Shown: piece by piece, positions 43,332 through 52,462 of the stretch
Numbering within the stretch: the stretch's first letter is position 1
Layout of the letters: the number at the start of each line of letters is the position of its first letter
Assembly (NCBI GenBank): GCA_965226245.1
Contig: CBDDCL010000015.1
Location: 3,038,001-3,102,000, forward strand
Direction of reading: 5' to 3'
DNA: 64,000 nt
Source: CBDCYS01 sp965226245
GTDB lineage: Bacteria > Acidobacteriota > Terriglobia > Bryobacterales > UBA6623
Position numbers and translations under genes: made by a program
The notes under the pieces: generated by a model
What the model saw: the letters and a program-made list of their open reading frames with translations, nothing else
What the model was told of the DNA's origin: nothing
The model's database searches: none

Positions 43332-44272
43332 TTCAGATCGCCGCCTACATCGTCATCTTCCTGGTTACCTTTGTCATAGTTGGCGGTTTAGCCGCGGCGG
43401 CCTGGTCTGTCCTCGAAAGCTCGCTTCGCGAGAGGCGCGAGGGCGAGCAAGCCCAGCCCGGACTTCTTCGCAATGAAGTGCTCAGTACCCTCTCGGTTTT
43501 CGCGGCGGTGCTCAAGCGGCTGCGCCATGTGGAAAGACTCAAAAAGTCTCTAGCGGAAGCCGGCATCGAATGGTCCGTCGGCCGTGTCATTCTCATGATG
43601 CTAGTCATAGGGACGATCACTCTTAACGTCCTGCTGCGGCTTGATTTTATTCCGGATTTCGGCGTCTGGATCTGCGCCGCGGTCGCGGCGGCAACGCCGC
43701 TCTTCTACATTCGGCGAAAACGCCGGCTGCGGCTGCGGGCGGTGGAAGAGGCCCTTCCCGAAGCACTGGACTTCCTGTCCCGGGCGCTCGTGGCGGGACA
43801 CTCGCTGCCGATGTCGCTGGAACTGCTGGCGGAAGAAGTGGACCCGCCGCTCTCAAACGAGCTGCGTAAAACGGTCGATGAATATAACCTGGGCCTGCCG
43901 ATCAACGAGTCCCTCAACAATCTAGCGGGGCGCCTGCCGACCGTGGATATCCAGTTTTTCGTCTCTGCGGTAACCACCCAGGCTCGCACGGGCGGCAACC
44001 TCCATGAGCTTCTGGACACACTTTCGGAAACAATTCGAGAGCGTTCCACGCTGAAAGGCCAGGTCCATGCCATGACAGCGCATGGACGACTGACCGCCCT
44101 GATTCTCAGTCTCCTGCCGATCGTTGTCGGTTGCGTGCTGATGTTCGTGAATCCAAAGTACTTCTCGATTCTGGTGGATCACCCTCTCGGAAAGACGCTG
44201 ATTTTTGCGGCGATGTGCGGCCAAGTCAGCGCCTATTTCGTGATCAAAAAGATTGCGGATATCAAGGTTTAA
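43328..44272 (+). CDS. tadB: Tad inner-membrane platform protein TadB
   Basis: Protein of 314 aa. Membrane helix at the N-terminus (YIVIFLVTFVIVGGLAAAAW), two more near 95-140, the GspF/T2SF domain (ALPEALDFLSRALVAGHSLP, VTTQARTGGNLHELLDTLSE) and two C-terminal helices (LTALILSLLPIVVGCVLMFV). With TadC it forms the platform on which TadA acts. Overlaps tadA; 6 nt before tadC. Confidence 0.93.
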   Translation: MIQIAAYIVIFLVTFVIVGGLAAAAWSVLESSLRERREGEQAQPGLLRNEVLSTLSVFAAVLKRLRHVERLKKSLAEAGIEWSVGRVILMMLVIGTITLNVLLRLDFIPDFGVWICAAVAAATPLFYIRRKRRLRLRAVEEALPEALDFLSRALVAGHSLPMSLELLAEEVDPPLSNELRKTVDEYNLGLPINESLNNLAGRLPTVDIQFFVSAVTTQARTGGNLHELLDTLSETIRERSTLKGQVHAMTAHGRLTALILSLLPIVVGCVLMFVNPKYFSILVDHPLGKTLIFAAMCGQVSAYFVIKKIADIKV

Positions 44273-44278
44273 GCGGAT

Positions 44279-45199
44279 ATGGTCCTTGCAGCCACGGCAA
44301 CGTTCTTCATCGCCATGATGTCGCTTGCGGCGGGCATCAGCTACTGGGTTTGGAACCGCGGACTCTCCACCAGCTACGCCAGCCCGGCCGGCGCCCCGGC
44401 GCTGCCGGAAGATTCGCGGCCGGCGGCCGATTTGCCGGAGTGGGCGCGCCTGTCTTATGCCGTCGGGCAGGCAGTTACGGTGCCGGGCGACCAGCGAGAT
44501 TTGCGCCGTGACTTGATCACGGCCGGCATCCGGGACGAAACGGCGCCAATCGTATTCTACGGAGCGAAAGCGATTTGTTTCGCTCTGTTTCCCCTGTTGT
44601 TTGTGAGCCTGGTTTTTTCCATCAACCCGGATATTTTCACCCTGATTCCGGTGGTCGTGATTACCTGTGTCGTGGCGTATCGTATTCCTGACTGGTATCT
44701 GCAAAGGCGAATTACCAAGCGGCGCAAGCGGATCAACGAGGGCTTGCCCGACTTGCTCGATCTGCTGGTCATCTCCGTCGAGAGCGGACTCACGCTGGAA
44801 CAAGCGCTTTCCGATACGGCACGAGATCTGCGCCGGGCTCACCCGGACATCCACGACGAGATTTCCGTCTTCCAGTTGGAGATCCAGGCGGGCACGAACC
44901 GCTCGGAGGCTCTGCGCAACTTAGCTGTCCGTACTCGTGAGCCCGAGGTGCGCAAGCTGACGTCGTTGCTGATTCAGGCCGACCGTTTCGGCACCAGTGT
45001 TTCGAAAGTGCTGCGGACACAGGCCCGTTATATGCGTATCCGGCGCCGCCATCGAGCCGAAGAGCTGGCCCACAAGGTCGGGGTCAAGCTCGTGTTCCCC
45101 ATCTTTTTCCTCATCATGCCGTCGATGTTTCTCATCACAGCGGGCCCGGCTTTGCTCTCCCTGTTCGCCAATTTCAATTCAACCTTCTTGGGATACTAG
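44279..45199 (+). CDS. tadC: Tad inner-membrane platform protein TadC
   Basis: Protein of 306 aa with the same topology as TadB: N-terminal helix, paired helices near 95-140 (AICFALFPLLFVSLVFSI, TLIPVVVITCVVAYRI), T2SF domain (GLPDLLDLLVISVESGLTLE, LIQADRFGTSVSKVLRTQAR) and a terminal helix (VFPIFFLIMPSMFLITAGPA). It ends the cluster: no pilin, secretin, CpaE or prepilin peptidase is present, so these must be elsewhere. Confidence 0.93.
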   Translation: MVLAATATFFIAMMSLAAGISYWVWNRGLSTSYASPAGAPALPEDSRPAADLPEWARLSYAVGQAVTVPGDQRDLRRDLITAGIRDETAPIVFYGAKAICFALFPLLFVSLVFSINPDIFTLIPVVVITCVVAYRIPDWYLQRRITKRRKRINEGLPDLLDLLVISVESGLTLEQALSDTARDLRRAHPDIHDEISVFQLEIQAGTNRSEALRNLAVRTREPEVRKLTSLLIQADRFGTSVSKVLRTQARYMRIRRRHRAEELAHKVGVKLVFPIFFLIMPSMFLITAGPALLSLFANFNSTFLGY

Positions 45200-45228
45200 C
45201 AGCCCGAGCGCGCAGTTTGGGACGAAGA

Positions 45229-46113
45229 CTACAAGGTTTTGAACCACTCCGCGAGTTCGGCGCCGATCCGGTGCGGGTTGTCTTCCTGGACAAAATGAAT
45301 TCCGGTTCCGATCTGCGCGGTCTTCAGGTTGGGCAGATTGGCTTTGGCCCACCCGACGGCCTGCTCCCGGATCAAGGCCCCAGGATTGGCGTGCAGTAAT
45401 AGCTTGGGTAGCGGCGTTTGCTGAAGCCACCGCTGATAGCTCTCCACTGCCTCGTGAACATCCGCGGGCTCGCCTTCGATCGGGATTTCGTTCGGCCAGC
45501 GCCAAAGCGGCTTGCGGCTCGGCAGTTCCAGAAACGGTTCGCGGTAGTGGTTCATCTCTTCTTCGGTAAGTTCGCGAGAGACCGCCCCGGGCAGCACTTG
45601 TTCCACGAAGAAATTCTGGTTGACGATCATGTCCCAGCCGGCATCCGGCGTTCGGAATGCCTTGAACATTTTCTGGAACTTGGGGTGCATCTGGTCCCAG
45701 CTGCGGAGGGGACCGAGAATCGCCTCCATGAACGCCAGGCCCTTGACGTTGCCCTCGTGACGCCGCGCATAGTGGAACCCGATTGCCGAACCCCAATCGT
45801 GGATCACGAACGTGATGTTCTCTAGCCCCAGCGCTTCGATAAAGCCCTCGACGTATCGGGAATGGTCGAAGAAAGTGTATTCGATGTCCGGCTTGCCGGA
45901 CTTGCCCATGCCGACTAAATCGGGCGCGATGCAGCGGCCGGCCGATGTCAGATGCGGGACGATGTTCCGCCACAGATATGACGAAGTAGGATTCCCGTGC
46001 AGGAACAAGATCGGGTCCCCGGAGCCCTCGTCGACATAGTGGAGCCGGAAGCCGTGCACCTCGACGAAATGCGGCTCGAAAGGGAAATCGGCGGAGATGC
46101 TAGTTTCGCTCAC
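45229..46113 (-). CDS. dhaA: Haloalkane dehalogenase (HLD-II, DhaA/LinB type)
   Basis: Protein of 294 aa, alpha/beta hydrolase. Catalytic residues fall at the same positions as in DhaA: Asn41 (HGNPTSS), nucleophile Asp106 and Trp107 (VIHDWGSA), acid Glu130 (GLAFMEAILGP) and base His273 (GIHFVQEDNP). It hydrolyses carbon-halogen bonds of haloalkanes to alcohol and halide in the cytoplasm. The Glu acid places it in subfamily II. Convergent with tadC, 30 nt apart, so not part of the Tad operon. Confidence 0.92.
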   Translation of the reverse strand: MSETSISADFPFEPHFVEVHGFRLHYVDEGSGDPILFLHGNPTSSYLWRNIVPHLTSAGRCIAPDLVGMGKSGKPDIEYTFFDHSRYVEGFIEALGLENITFVIHDWGSAIGFHYARRHEGNVKGLAFMEAILGPLRSWDQMHPKFQKMFKAFRTPDAGWDMIVNQNFFVEQVLPGAVSRELTEEEMNHYREPFLELPSRKPLWRWPNEIPIEGEPADVHEAVESYQRWLQQTPLPKLLLHANPGALIREQAVGWAKANLPNLKTAQIGTGIHFVQEDNPHRIGAELAEWFKTL

Positions 46114-46197
46114 TTGTCTGCTGGCCTAGTATAGCGAGAAGAAGACGAACTGATCGAGTGGAGCTGAAACAGCCGGGCTCTGGTTAGGACGTGCGGG

Positions 46198-46851
46198 TCA
46201 GCCGGCCGCTACGGCCCTCTCTACCAACCCCCTCAGGTGCGGCGGCAACTCCAATTGAAGTGCTGCCTCGTGCCCACGTTCCGACATCTTCTTCCAAGTT
46301 CGCCGCAGAATGTTGACGAGCTTCTCTTCATCGTGCTCTTCGGCGAAGTCTCGAAAATAGAACTCGAGAAAAACGAGGCAGATCACGTCTTCGAGCAATT
46401 GGCAATTGGGGTCGGTCTTGAGGTGTTCCTTGCGGAGCAGAGACTGGACATGGGCGACTGTTTCGCCGTCGTAACCCGCTTGAACGAGAATCCGGCCCGC
46501 TCTCTCGGCGTGAAACTTGCCTAGTGCCACTCGCCACTTTCGGTAACCCTGGCGGTCTTTGGGATAGTCGCTTCGCGGAATCTGCCAGCGCTCGATATGC
46601 TGCGCTCGGGCCGCCAACTGAACGATTTCGGGGGCCTCGGGCGCAATCCTGTCGAGCCATGCGGTCATGCGTTCCGCATAGAGGAGTTCCTTCGCATACG
46701 TCTTCCCTTGGCAGGCTTCCCGATTGGGATCCTCGCCGTTCGCCGCATCAAAGCCGTTGATGGCGGTCTGGAAGCGTCGGGGGTTTTGGATTGGATGGTT
46801 GCTCAACGTTTGCCGTCCGGGCCGGGGGCACCCCGTATCTCTATGCATCAT
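46198..46851 (-). CDS. DUF4202 family protein
   Basis: About 217 aa. RRFQTAINGFDAANGEDPN, ELLYAERMTAWLDRIAPEAP and RAQHIERWQIPRSDYPKDRQ followed by GYRKWRVALGKFHAERA are the conserved DUF4202 segments; His/Asp residues suggest an HD-like metal site (HIERW..., KFHAERA), but activity is unknown. The start is uncertain: ATG 46851 is chosen, TTG 46806 just before the conserved part is plausible, and longer frames run into the group II intron whose 3' end lies at 46938, 87 nt upstream. Confidence 0.75.
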   Translation of the reverse strand: MMHRDTGCPRPGRQTLSNHPIQNPRRFQTAINGFDAANGEDPNREACQGKTYAKELLYAERMTAWLDRIAPEAPEIVQLAARAQHIERWQIPRSDYPKDRQGYRKWRVALGKFHAERAGRILVQAGYDGETVAHVQSLLRKEHLKTDPNCQLLEDVICLVFLEFYFRDFAEEHDEEKLVNILRRTWKKMSERGHEAALQLELPPHLRGLVERAVAAG

Positions 46852-46937
46852 CCATCTTACGACTCCATCGCGGCTCTGGGACTCCACTGCGCGCAAGCCC
46901 CCGGGACTGCCGCCAAGCAAGGTAGCGACAAGCGGCG

Positions 46938-48849
46938 ATCGGGTCGGGTACCGGGGATTGCGCCCCGGCACCCTCCCACACCACCGGACGTACGGTTTTC
47001 CGTATCCGGCGGTTGGACCCAGCGGCTTAACTGCTGGCCGCGAGATCCGATGGCATCACAAATCCGTAACGCTGCAAATTACGTTTCGACAGGGCCCGAT
47101 GCATCATCGCCCGCGCCGCGACAAACCAAGCGCCACGACGCGTCGGCACATAGCGCAGCATCCGCTCGGGCACGCCCAAGCGCCGCAATGCGCGGCAGCG
47201 ACCCCGCACGCTGTGCCAGCGCAGCCAGAAGCACTTCCGAATGTGCCGCCGAATCCAGCTTTCCAGCCAAAAGACCGCGCGCCGATCCTCGGCCAGCCGG
47301 CAGTAACCCCACCAGCCGACGATATACCGCCGCCACTCGTCGCGTAATTCCCGGCTCGTGACACTGCGGCAACTGCGCCATATCTCTCGCACCTTCTGCT
47401 GGAGCCGCTCGACACTTTGCGGCGCCACTTCCCGCTGCCCCCGGCGGTTGATGCGAAACCCCAGAAACTTCCGTTCCCAAGGCCGCCCCGCCCCGCTCTT
47501 CGCCTCGTTCACTTGCAGTCGCAGATGTTGCTCGATCCAGCTCCAGATCCCCGCCAGCACCCGCTTCGCCGCCGCTTCGCTGCTCACATAAATGTTGCAG
47601 TCGTCGGCATAACGGCAAAAACTCAGCCCGCGGTTCTCCAGTTCCCGATCCAGTGCATCCAGGTAGATGTTCGCCAGCAATGGAGACAGCGGCCCGCCTT
47701 GCGGCGTGCCCTCCTCGCTTTTGACCAGCACCCCGTTCAGCAGTACTCCGGCCCTCAAATACCGGCCTGTCAATCTTAAGATCCTTTTGTCCCGAATCAC
47801 TTGCGCGATCCGTCGCATCAGAATGTCGTGATTCACATGGTCGAAGAACTTGGCGATGTCTATATCCACCACCCAGTCCTTGCCCTCGCGGACGTATCCC
47901 TGTGCCACGCGTACCGCCTCATGCGCGCTCCGCCCCGGCCGAAATCCGTAGCTCGACTCGCTGAACATCGGCTCCCAAAACCAGGCTCAAAGATCGGCGT
48001 CAAAACTTGCAGCAACGCTTGCTGCAGCAGCCGGTCCATCACCGTCGGGATGCCCAACAGCCGTTGGCCTCCGTGCGGATTGGATATCTCTACCCGCCGC
48101 ACGGGACTCGGCGTCCAGCGCCCCGCCAGCAGTTTCGCCCGGATCTTTTCACCGTGGCGTGCCAAGTGGGATTCGAGTTGTTCGGTGGTCATGCCGTCGA
48201 TGCCCGCCGCGCCGCGGTTGCGTTTGACCGCCCCCAGCGCACGCCGCAGGTTCTCTTCGGCCGCCACTTGTTCCATCAGATCGTCGTGCATCACTTTCTG
48301 TCGAGAGTCTCGCGGCTCACGCTCGGGTTCCCGCCGGCATTGGCCCGCCGCGGTTCCACCGCTTCTGCCTCCGCCTGCTCCCCGTCTCGTTCCCCCAGCG
48401 GGGAAGGACCCTGCGGTCCGGGACTCCGGGAAACCTCTTGCACGCTATGCCAGTCGCTCCTCTAGCTTTGCTCCTTGGTCCTTCAGCCCTTTGCTCCAGC
48501 GGCATTACCCGCCTTCTCGGCTACTATGGCTTCTGCTGACTTCTCCCCCGCTCTCACGGGGCAGCTCTCCCCAGGTAAGGCGCTGATTCTGTTCCTTCGT
48601 GCCGTCCGGCTCTACCTCGCACGTCTCGTATGGATATTGGGCTTCGCGGTGGCCAGCACGCTTACCGCCCGTACGCGGCCTCACTGCCGGTTTGTGTTCC
48701 TACAGTCGAAGTATTCGTTCCCCGCTTCCTTCGGCTTTCACCGTGCGGCTTGCGACCCGCGACTTCCGCTCTGCGGTTCCCTACGGTTACCTCCATCGGT
48801 CCCGGCAGGATCGTTTCATCCTGCTAGAATCAGCCCATGCTGGGCACAC
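46938..48849 (-). mobile_element. Group II intron, near complete, inserted in a hairpin repeat
   Basis: On the minus strand the intron starts GTGTGCCCAGCATGGGCTG at 48849, matching bacterial group II 5' ends (GUGYG), runs through about 550 nt of structured RNA (GGGACCGATGGAGGTAACC near 48800), encodes a reverse transcriptase, and ends with domain V (GCCGGATACGGAAAACC then GTACGTCCGG, about 46983-47014) and domain VI (GTGCCGGGGCGCAATCCCC), finishing CCCGAT at 46938, the expected AY end. Comparing flanks with the empty copy at 40147-40212 places both ends to within a few nt. Length 1.9 kb. Its RT frame is broken. Confidence 0.85.
47027..48294 (-). pseudogene. Group II intron reverse transcriptase/maturase, frameshifted
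   Basis: The first part, from ATG 48294, reads NLRRALGAVKRNRGAAGIDG, RRVEISNPHGGQRLLGIPTV and LLQVLTPIFEPGF. One frame over, from about 47968, it continues FSESSYGFRPGRSAHEAVRV, VVDIDIAKFFDHVNHDILM, EEGTPQGGPLSPLLANIYLD, the catalytic CRYADDCNIY, and the maturase region ending YGFVMPSDLAASS. The break is a 14-nt insertion (47970-47983): GAGCC, TGGTTTTGG, GAGCC where one GAGCC is needed. Removing it restores a full enzyme of about 420 aa. So the intron is unlikely to move by itself. Confidence 0.85.
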
Positions 48850-48920
48850 TGGCGCACGTCTCCAGACGTGCCGTGTCGCCATTCCTGGCGACATAGTCGG
48901 GACCGGCTCTCAGCCGGTCC
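48850..48920. repeat. Two hairpin modules: intron 5' exon hairpin and GACCGGCT/AGCCGGTC hairpin
   Basis: 48850-48879 is TGGCGCACGTCTCCAGACGT then GCCGTGTCGCC, half of the repeat split by the intron. 48901-48920 is GACCGGCT, CTC, AGCCGGTC, a second hairpin also present at 55764-55783 and 55909-55928. Both lie 130-200 nt upstream of the DUF1501 gene at 49050. Confidence 0.75.
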
Positions 48921-49049
48921 GCCGTTGGGCATATTCCGTCGATATTCCGTAGAGCCCAGCGCCGACGGAGCCCCCGCTATAATGGGTTCAAAATACCGTT
49001 GTTCGCCTGGAACACAAGGCCGCCCCTGGCGAACGCCAGGGAGCAATCG

Positions 49050-50531
49050 ATGAATTTCCACGAATCCGAACGCTTGACGATGACGAGGCGCCAGTTGATG
49101 GGCCCCGCCAGCACCGGTATTGGCGTCGCCGCGCTGGCATCGCTGCTCCACCCTGAACTGTTTGCCAGCCCCGCCCTCGACCCCATGGGCCGGCCGATCA
49201 ACCCAAAAACCGGCGGGCTAGCCGAATTACCGCATTTCGAGCCAAAGGCCAAACGCGTCATTTTCTTGCACCAGTCGGGCGCGCCATCACAGATCGACCT
49301 ATTCGACTACAAACCCAAACTGAAGGACTTCCATGGATCCGAGCTCCCCGACTCGGTGCGCCAAGGCCAGCGCATCACCGGGATGACTTCCGGCCAGGAT
49401 TCCTTCCCCGTGGCGTCTTCGGTTTTCAAGTTTCAGCGTCATGGCCAGACCGGAACTTACCTGAGCGAGCTTCTCCCCCGCCACGCCGAGATCGTCGATG
49501 ACATCTCGATCATCAAGACGATCCACACCGACGCCATCAACCACGACCCGGCGATCACTTTCATCCAAACCGGCAGCCAGCAGCCGGGACGCCCGAGTAT
49601 GGGCGCCTGGCTCAGCTATGGGCTTGGAAGCGAGACTCAGGAGTTGCCTGCCTACGTTGTGCTGGTTTCGCAAAAAGTCTCGAAGAACAACGCCCAGCCG
49701 CTGTTCTCACGGTTATGGGGCAGCGCTTTTCTGCCGTCGCGTTATCAGGGGATCAAGTTTCGTTCCAGCGGCGACCCGGTGCTGTATCTCTCCGATCCGC
49801 CCGGAGTCGGCAAGAAAACACGCCGCCGCATGCTCGACAGCTTGCAAAAGCTCAACTCGCTGAAAGCCGAGGCGTCAGGCGACCCCGAGATCAACACCCG
49901 CATTGCTCAGTACGAGATGGCCTATAAGATGCAGACCTCGGTCCCCGAGTTGATGGATCTCTCGAAAGAGCCGGACTACATCTTTGACCTCTACGGTCCG
50001 GACTCGCGCAGACCGGGAACCTATGCCGCCAACTGCTTGCTGGCGCGCCGCCTGGCGGAGCGTGATGTGCGATTCGTGCAGCTTTACATGCGAGGCTGGG
50101 ACCAGCACGGCGACTTGCCGCGCGACATCACTCTCCAGACGAAAGCCACCGATCAGGCCTCAGCCGCGCTCATCCTCGACCTCAAACAGCGCGGCATGCT
50201 CGATGACACTTTGGTTGTCTGGGGCGGCGAGTTCGGCCGTACGGTCTATTGCCAGGGCAAGCTAACGGCGGCCAACTACGGCCGGGACCACCATCCGCGC
50301 TGCTTCACCATGTGGCTGGCGGGCGGAGGCGTCAAGCGCGGTTTCTCGCTCGGCGAGACCGACGATTACTGTTACAACATCGTCAAAGACCCGGTTCATA
50401 TTCACGACCTGCAAGCCACCATCCTGCACTGCCTGGGCATCGACCACAAGAAGCTGACCTTCAAGTTCCAAGGGCGGCATTTCCGTCTTACCGATGTGCA
50501 CGGCAACCTGATCAACCAAGTACTGGCATAG
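49050..50531 (+). CDS. DUF1501 protein, second paralogue, Tat-exported
   Basis: Protein of 493 aa from ATG 49050 (AGGGAG seven nt upstream; a longer frame from 48999 is less likely). Signal MTRRQLMGPASTGIGVAAL is twin-arginine. Core segments: RVIFLHQSGAPSQIDLFDYK, RHAEIVDDISIIKTIHTDAI, VWGGEFGRTVYCQGKLTAAN, GRDHHPRCFTMWLAGGGVKR. The fold is sulfatase/phosphatase-like with unknown activity. Such genes normally pair with a PSD1 gene; none is adjacent, so the partner may be lost or distant. Confidence 0.92.
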   Translation: MNFHESERLTMTRRQLMGPASTGIGVAALASLLHPELFASPALDPMGRPINPKTGGLAELPHFEPKAKRVIFLHQSGAPSQIDLFDYKPKLKDFHGSELPDSVRQGQRITGMTSGQDSFPVASSVFKFQRHGQTGTYLSELLPRHAEIVDDISIIKTIHTDAINHDPAITFIQTGSQQPGRPSMGAWLSYGLGSETQELPAYVVLVSQKVSKNNAQPLFSRLWGSAFLPSRYQGIKFRSSGDPVLYLSDPPGVGKKTRRRMLDSLQKLNSLKAEASGDPEINTRIAQYEMAYKMQTSVPELMDLSKEPDYIFDLYGPDSRRPGTYAANCLLARRLAERDVRFVQLYMRGWDQHGDLPRDITLQTKATDQASAALILDLKQRGMLDDTLVVWGGEFGRTVYCQGKLTAANYGRDHHPRCFTMWLAGGGVKRGFSLGETDDYCYNIVKDPVHIHDLQATILHCLGIDHKKLTFKFQGRHFRLTDVHGNLINQVLA

Positions 50532-51716
50532 CATCGAGCCCCGGCCATGACTCGAGCCGCGACCGTCAGGGAGTGTCCATGGGCCGGCCGGCCAATCGGA
50601 GCCGCGCGCGTAAGCAAGCGGTTGCCTCTACCGACTGATCCGCTCCCATCAAACTTCCGGCCCACCCAAAAAGATGAAAACCCGCAGGTTTTCGACCGAA
50701 CGGTTAGCCGCTTCGACGCGCTCATCCGCCAGCGTCTCGTTTCTTTCCGCAAACCAGTAGTACCTGCATCATGAAATTCGCGCCAAACGTGACAGAAAAT
50801 TCGGGAGAGCCCCGTTCACGTGGCTTGGTTTCCTTTTAGGCCGGTCCTTTTAGGGCCGGTTGACCAGCCCTCCCGAAGTTGTTCCTCAGCCCGTTTCAAC
50901 GGGCTTTCATTCCGCCCTGATCGCGACTGTCTCCCGGCAAGTACGGCAGGGTGCGTCGCCATGAGATGGCGCGTGCCTCCCGGCGGGCCGCGTCGGCCTC
51001 CGCGCCGACGTGGCGTGGGGCCCGCGGTACGACAATCGCCAAAAGGAATGGCCTAAGTCGCCTCTCAAATCCTGATCTTTCTTTGTCTTTGCTCATGTTT
51101 GTTCCTCCAATCTCACTAAAGAATGAGGGTGACTGCCGGACACCAAGACAGTAATCTGCTGGGTACCGTAGGCGTCTCCCTACTACTGGCCCTTCTTCAA
51201 GATCCTGACCACGTCCTCACCCACACTGGGTGTTCCACCCTCCAAAAACAATACGCCCGATCACGGCTGGCGACGGTACTATAGCCAACCCACACGTAAG
51301 GTAACCCAAAGTATAACCTAGGACCCCTGCTTCATTTCGGTTCATTTTTGCCTGGTACTAGGCGTGGTACTTTCGGCTGGCTAGCCACCACCCGCTCGGG
51401 TTGCGTCCCCGCAGGGCCCTATCCTCCGCTCAGCTACCCCCAGAGTGGACTACATCAACCCTGCCGTGCAATACTTTTGCAGCGAACGGCAACTACCCCC
51501 TTAACTGACTGTCTCACGTTTGGGGTTCACTTCAAGCTCCCGATCCCTTATTCGGAGCCAAGATCGGGCAAGCTTCAGCGGATTTCTTTGGTAAGGATTT
51601 TTCACTTGAGTTCGGCCATTCGGCGTCCGGGAAATCTGTTAAGGAGTTGATATAAAAGCACATGGGTCGACATTCCTCGTGCTCAGGATGGCGGTCCGTG
51701 TCAAAGTAGGTTTCCG
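50532..51716. other. Gene-free stretch made of dispersed repeat blocks
   Basis: No supported gene. Blocks shared with other sites: GGAGCCGCGCGCGTAAGCAA (50605) and GGTTAGCCGCTTCGACGCGC (50703), TGCATCATGAAATTCGCGCC (50767), all also found inverted in the glnA leader 33975-34099; AGCCCGTT/AACGGGCT hairpin (50888-50906); GCCTCCCGGCGGGCCGCGTC (50976), again at 55871. 51060-51716 is otherwise featureless. Confidence 0.65.
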
Positions 51717-51880
51717 GAGTTCGGGAGCTGTCCCCGATCCCCCCCCCGATCTCCCCCCGGAGTTCGGGAGCTGTCCCCGATCTCCCAAGGATCTCCCAAG
51801 GATCTCCCAAGAGATCCAAGAGATCCAAGAGATCGAAGAGATCCAAGAGATCGCAAGAGATCGGGGACAGCTCCCGAACT
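51717..51880. repeat. Large imperfect hairpin with two direct and one inverted 21-nt arm
   Basis: TTCGGGAGCTGTCCCCGATC occurs at 51720-51739 and 51763-51782; its complement GATCGGGGACAGCTCCCGAA is at 51859-51878. Between the arms are short units (TCCCAAGGATC three times, then CCAAGAGATC and variants) that themselves can pair. It lies 30 nt upstream of a REP-associated transposase fragment, the classic place for its target repeats. Confidence 0.8.
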
Positions 51881-51910
51881 GTGAGACAATAGCGATTCTT
51901 TACTAACCGA

Positions 51911-52063
51911 ATGGCCCGGGTGGTGGCGGCGGGTGTGCCGCATCACATCACGCAACGGGGCAACAATCGCCAGGACGTCTTCCTGCTCGACGACGACCGG
52001 CGTTTCTATCTCGAAACTCTCCGCGAACGCTCGCAACGCCACGGCGTCACGCTGCTTGAAACC
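51911..52063 (+). pseudogene. REP-associated tyrosine transposase (Y1/RAYT) N-terminal fragment
   Basis: MARVVAAGVPHHITQRGNNR, QDVFLLDDDRRFYLETLRER, SQRHGVTLLE is the start of TnpA_REP-type Y1 transposases (PF01797); PHHITQRGN is the conserved opening. Homology stops near 52063; the catalytic Tyr helix and the rest are gone, replaced by other DNA. The following 52122-52168 (ACTAGGAACCTGACACCATT) is similar to 40303-40349 (GCTAGGGAACCTGACACGAT), a REP-like tail. Remaining DNA to 52462 holds no gene. Confidence 0.7.
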
Positions 52064-52462
52064 CGCCTCCGTAATGCCATGGGCAGCCATATAGACAACC
52101 TCATTTGGCAAAAAACGCAAGAAATAACTAGGAACCTGACACCATTCCCCCTCCGGATCGCAACCCAAGACGCCACCAATTCGCCAACCCCACTCCCATG
52201 GCCAACCGTCAAAACTCCGATTTCCCTCTTCCCAGTCACGTATTTTTTAAAAAAATATTGTCTTCATTTTCAGTCATGTAGCGCTCCAGAGGTCTGGAAT
52301 CCCCTGCCCCGCTTGCTAGCGTAGGGGTGATGAAGCAACTGCAGCGCGCCACAAAGTGCCGCATGGCTACGCGGCCCCGGGCGGTCTCCGTTCTTAGACC
52401 GAAAATGGCCTCAAACACTGCCATATTCTGCCATATTCTGCCATTCACTGAAGGAACTCATT

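Noticed and set aside
51348..51650. 100-codon plus-strand frame
   Set aside because: No motif, no ribosome site, and located in a repeat-rich gene-free stretch.
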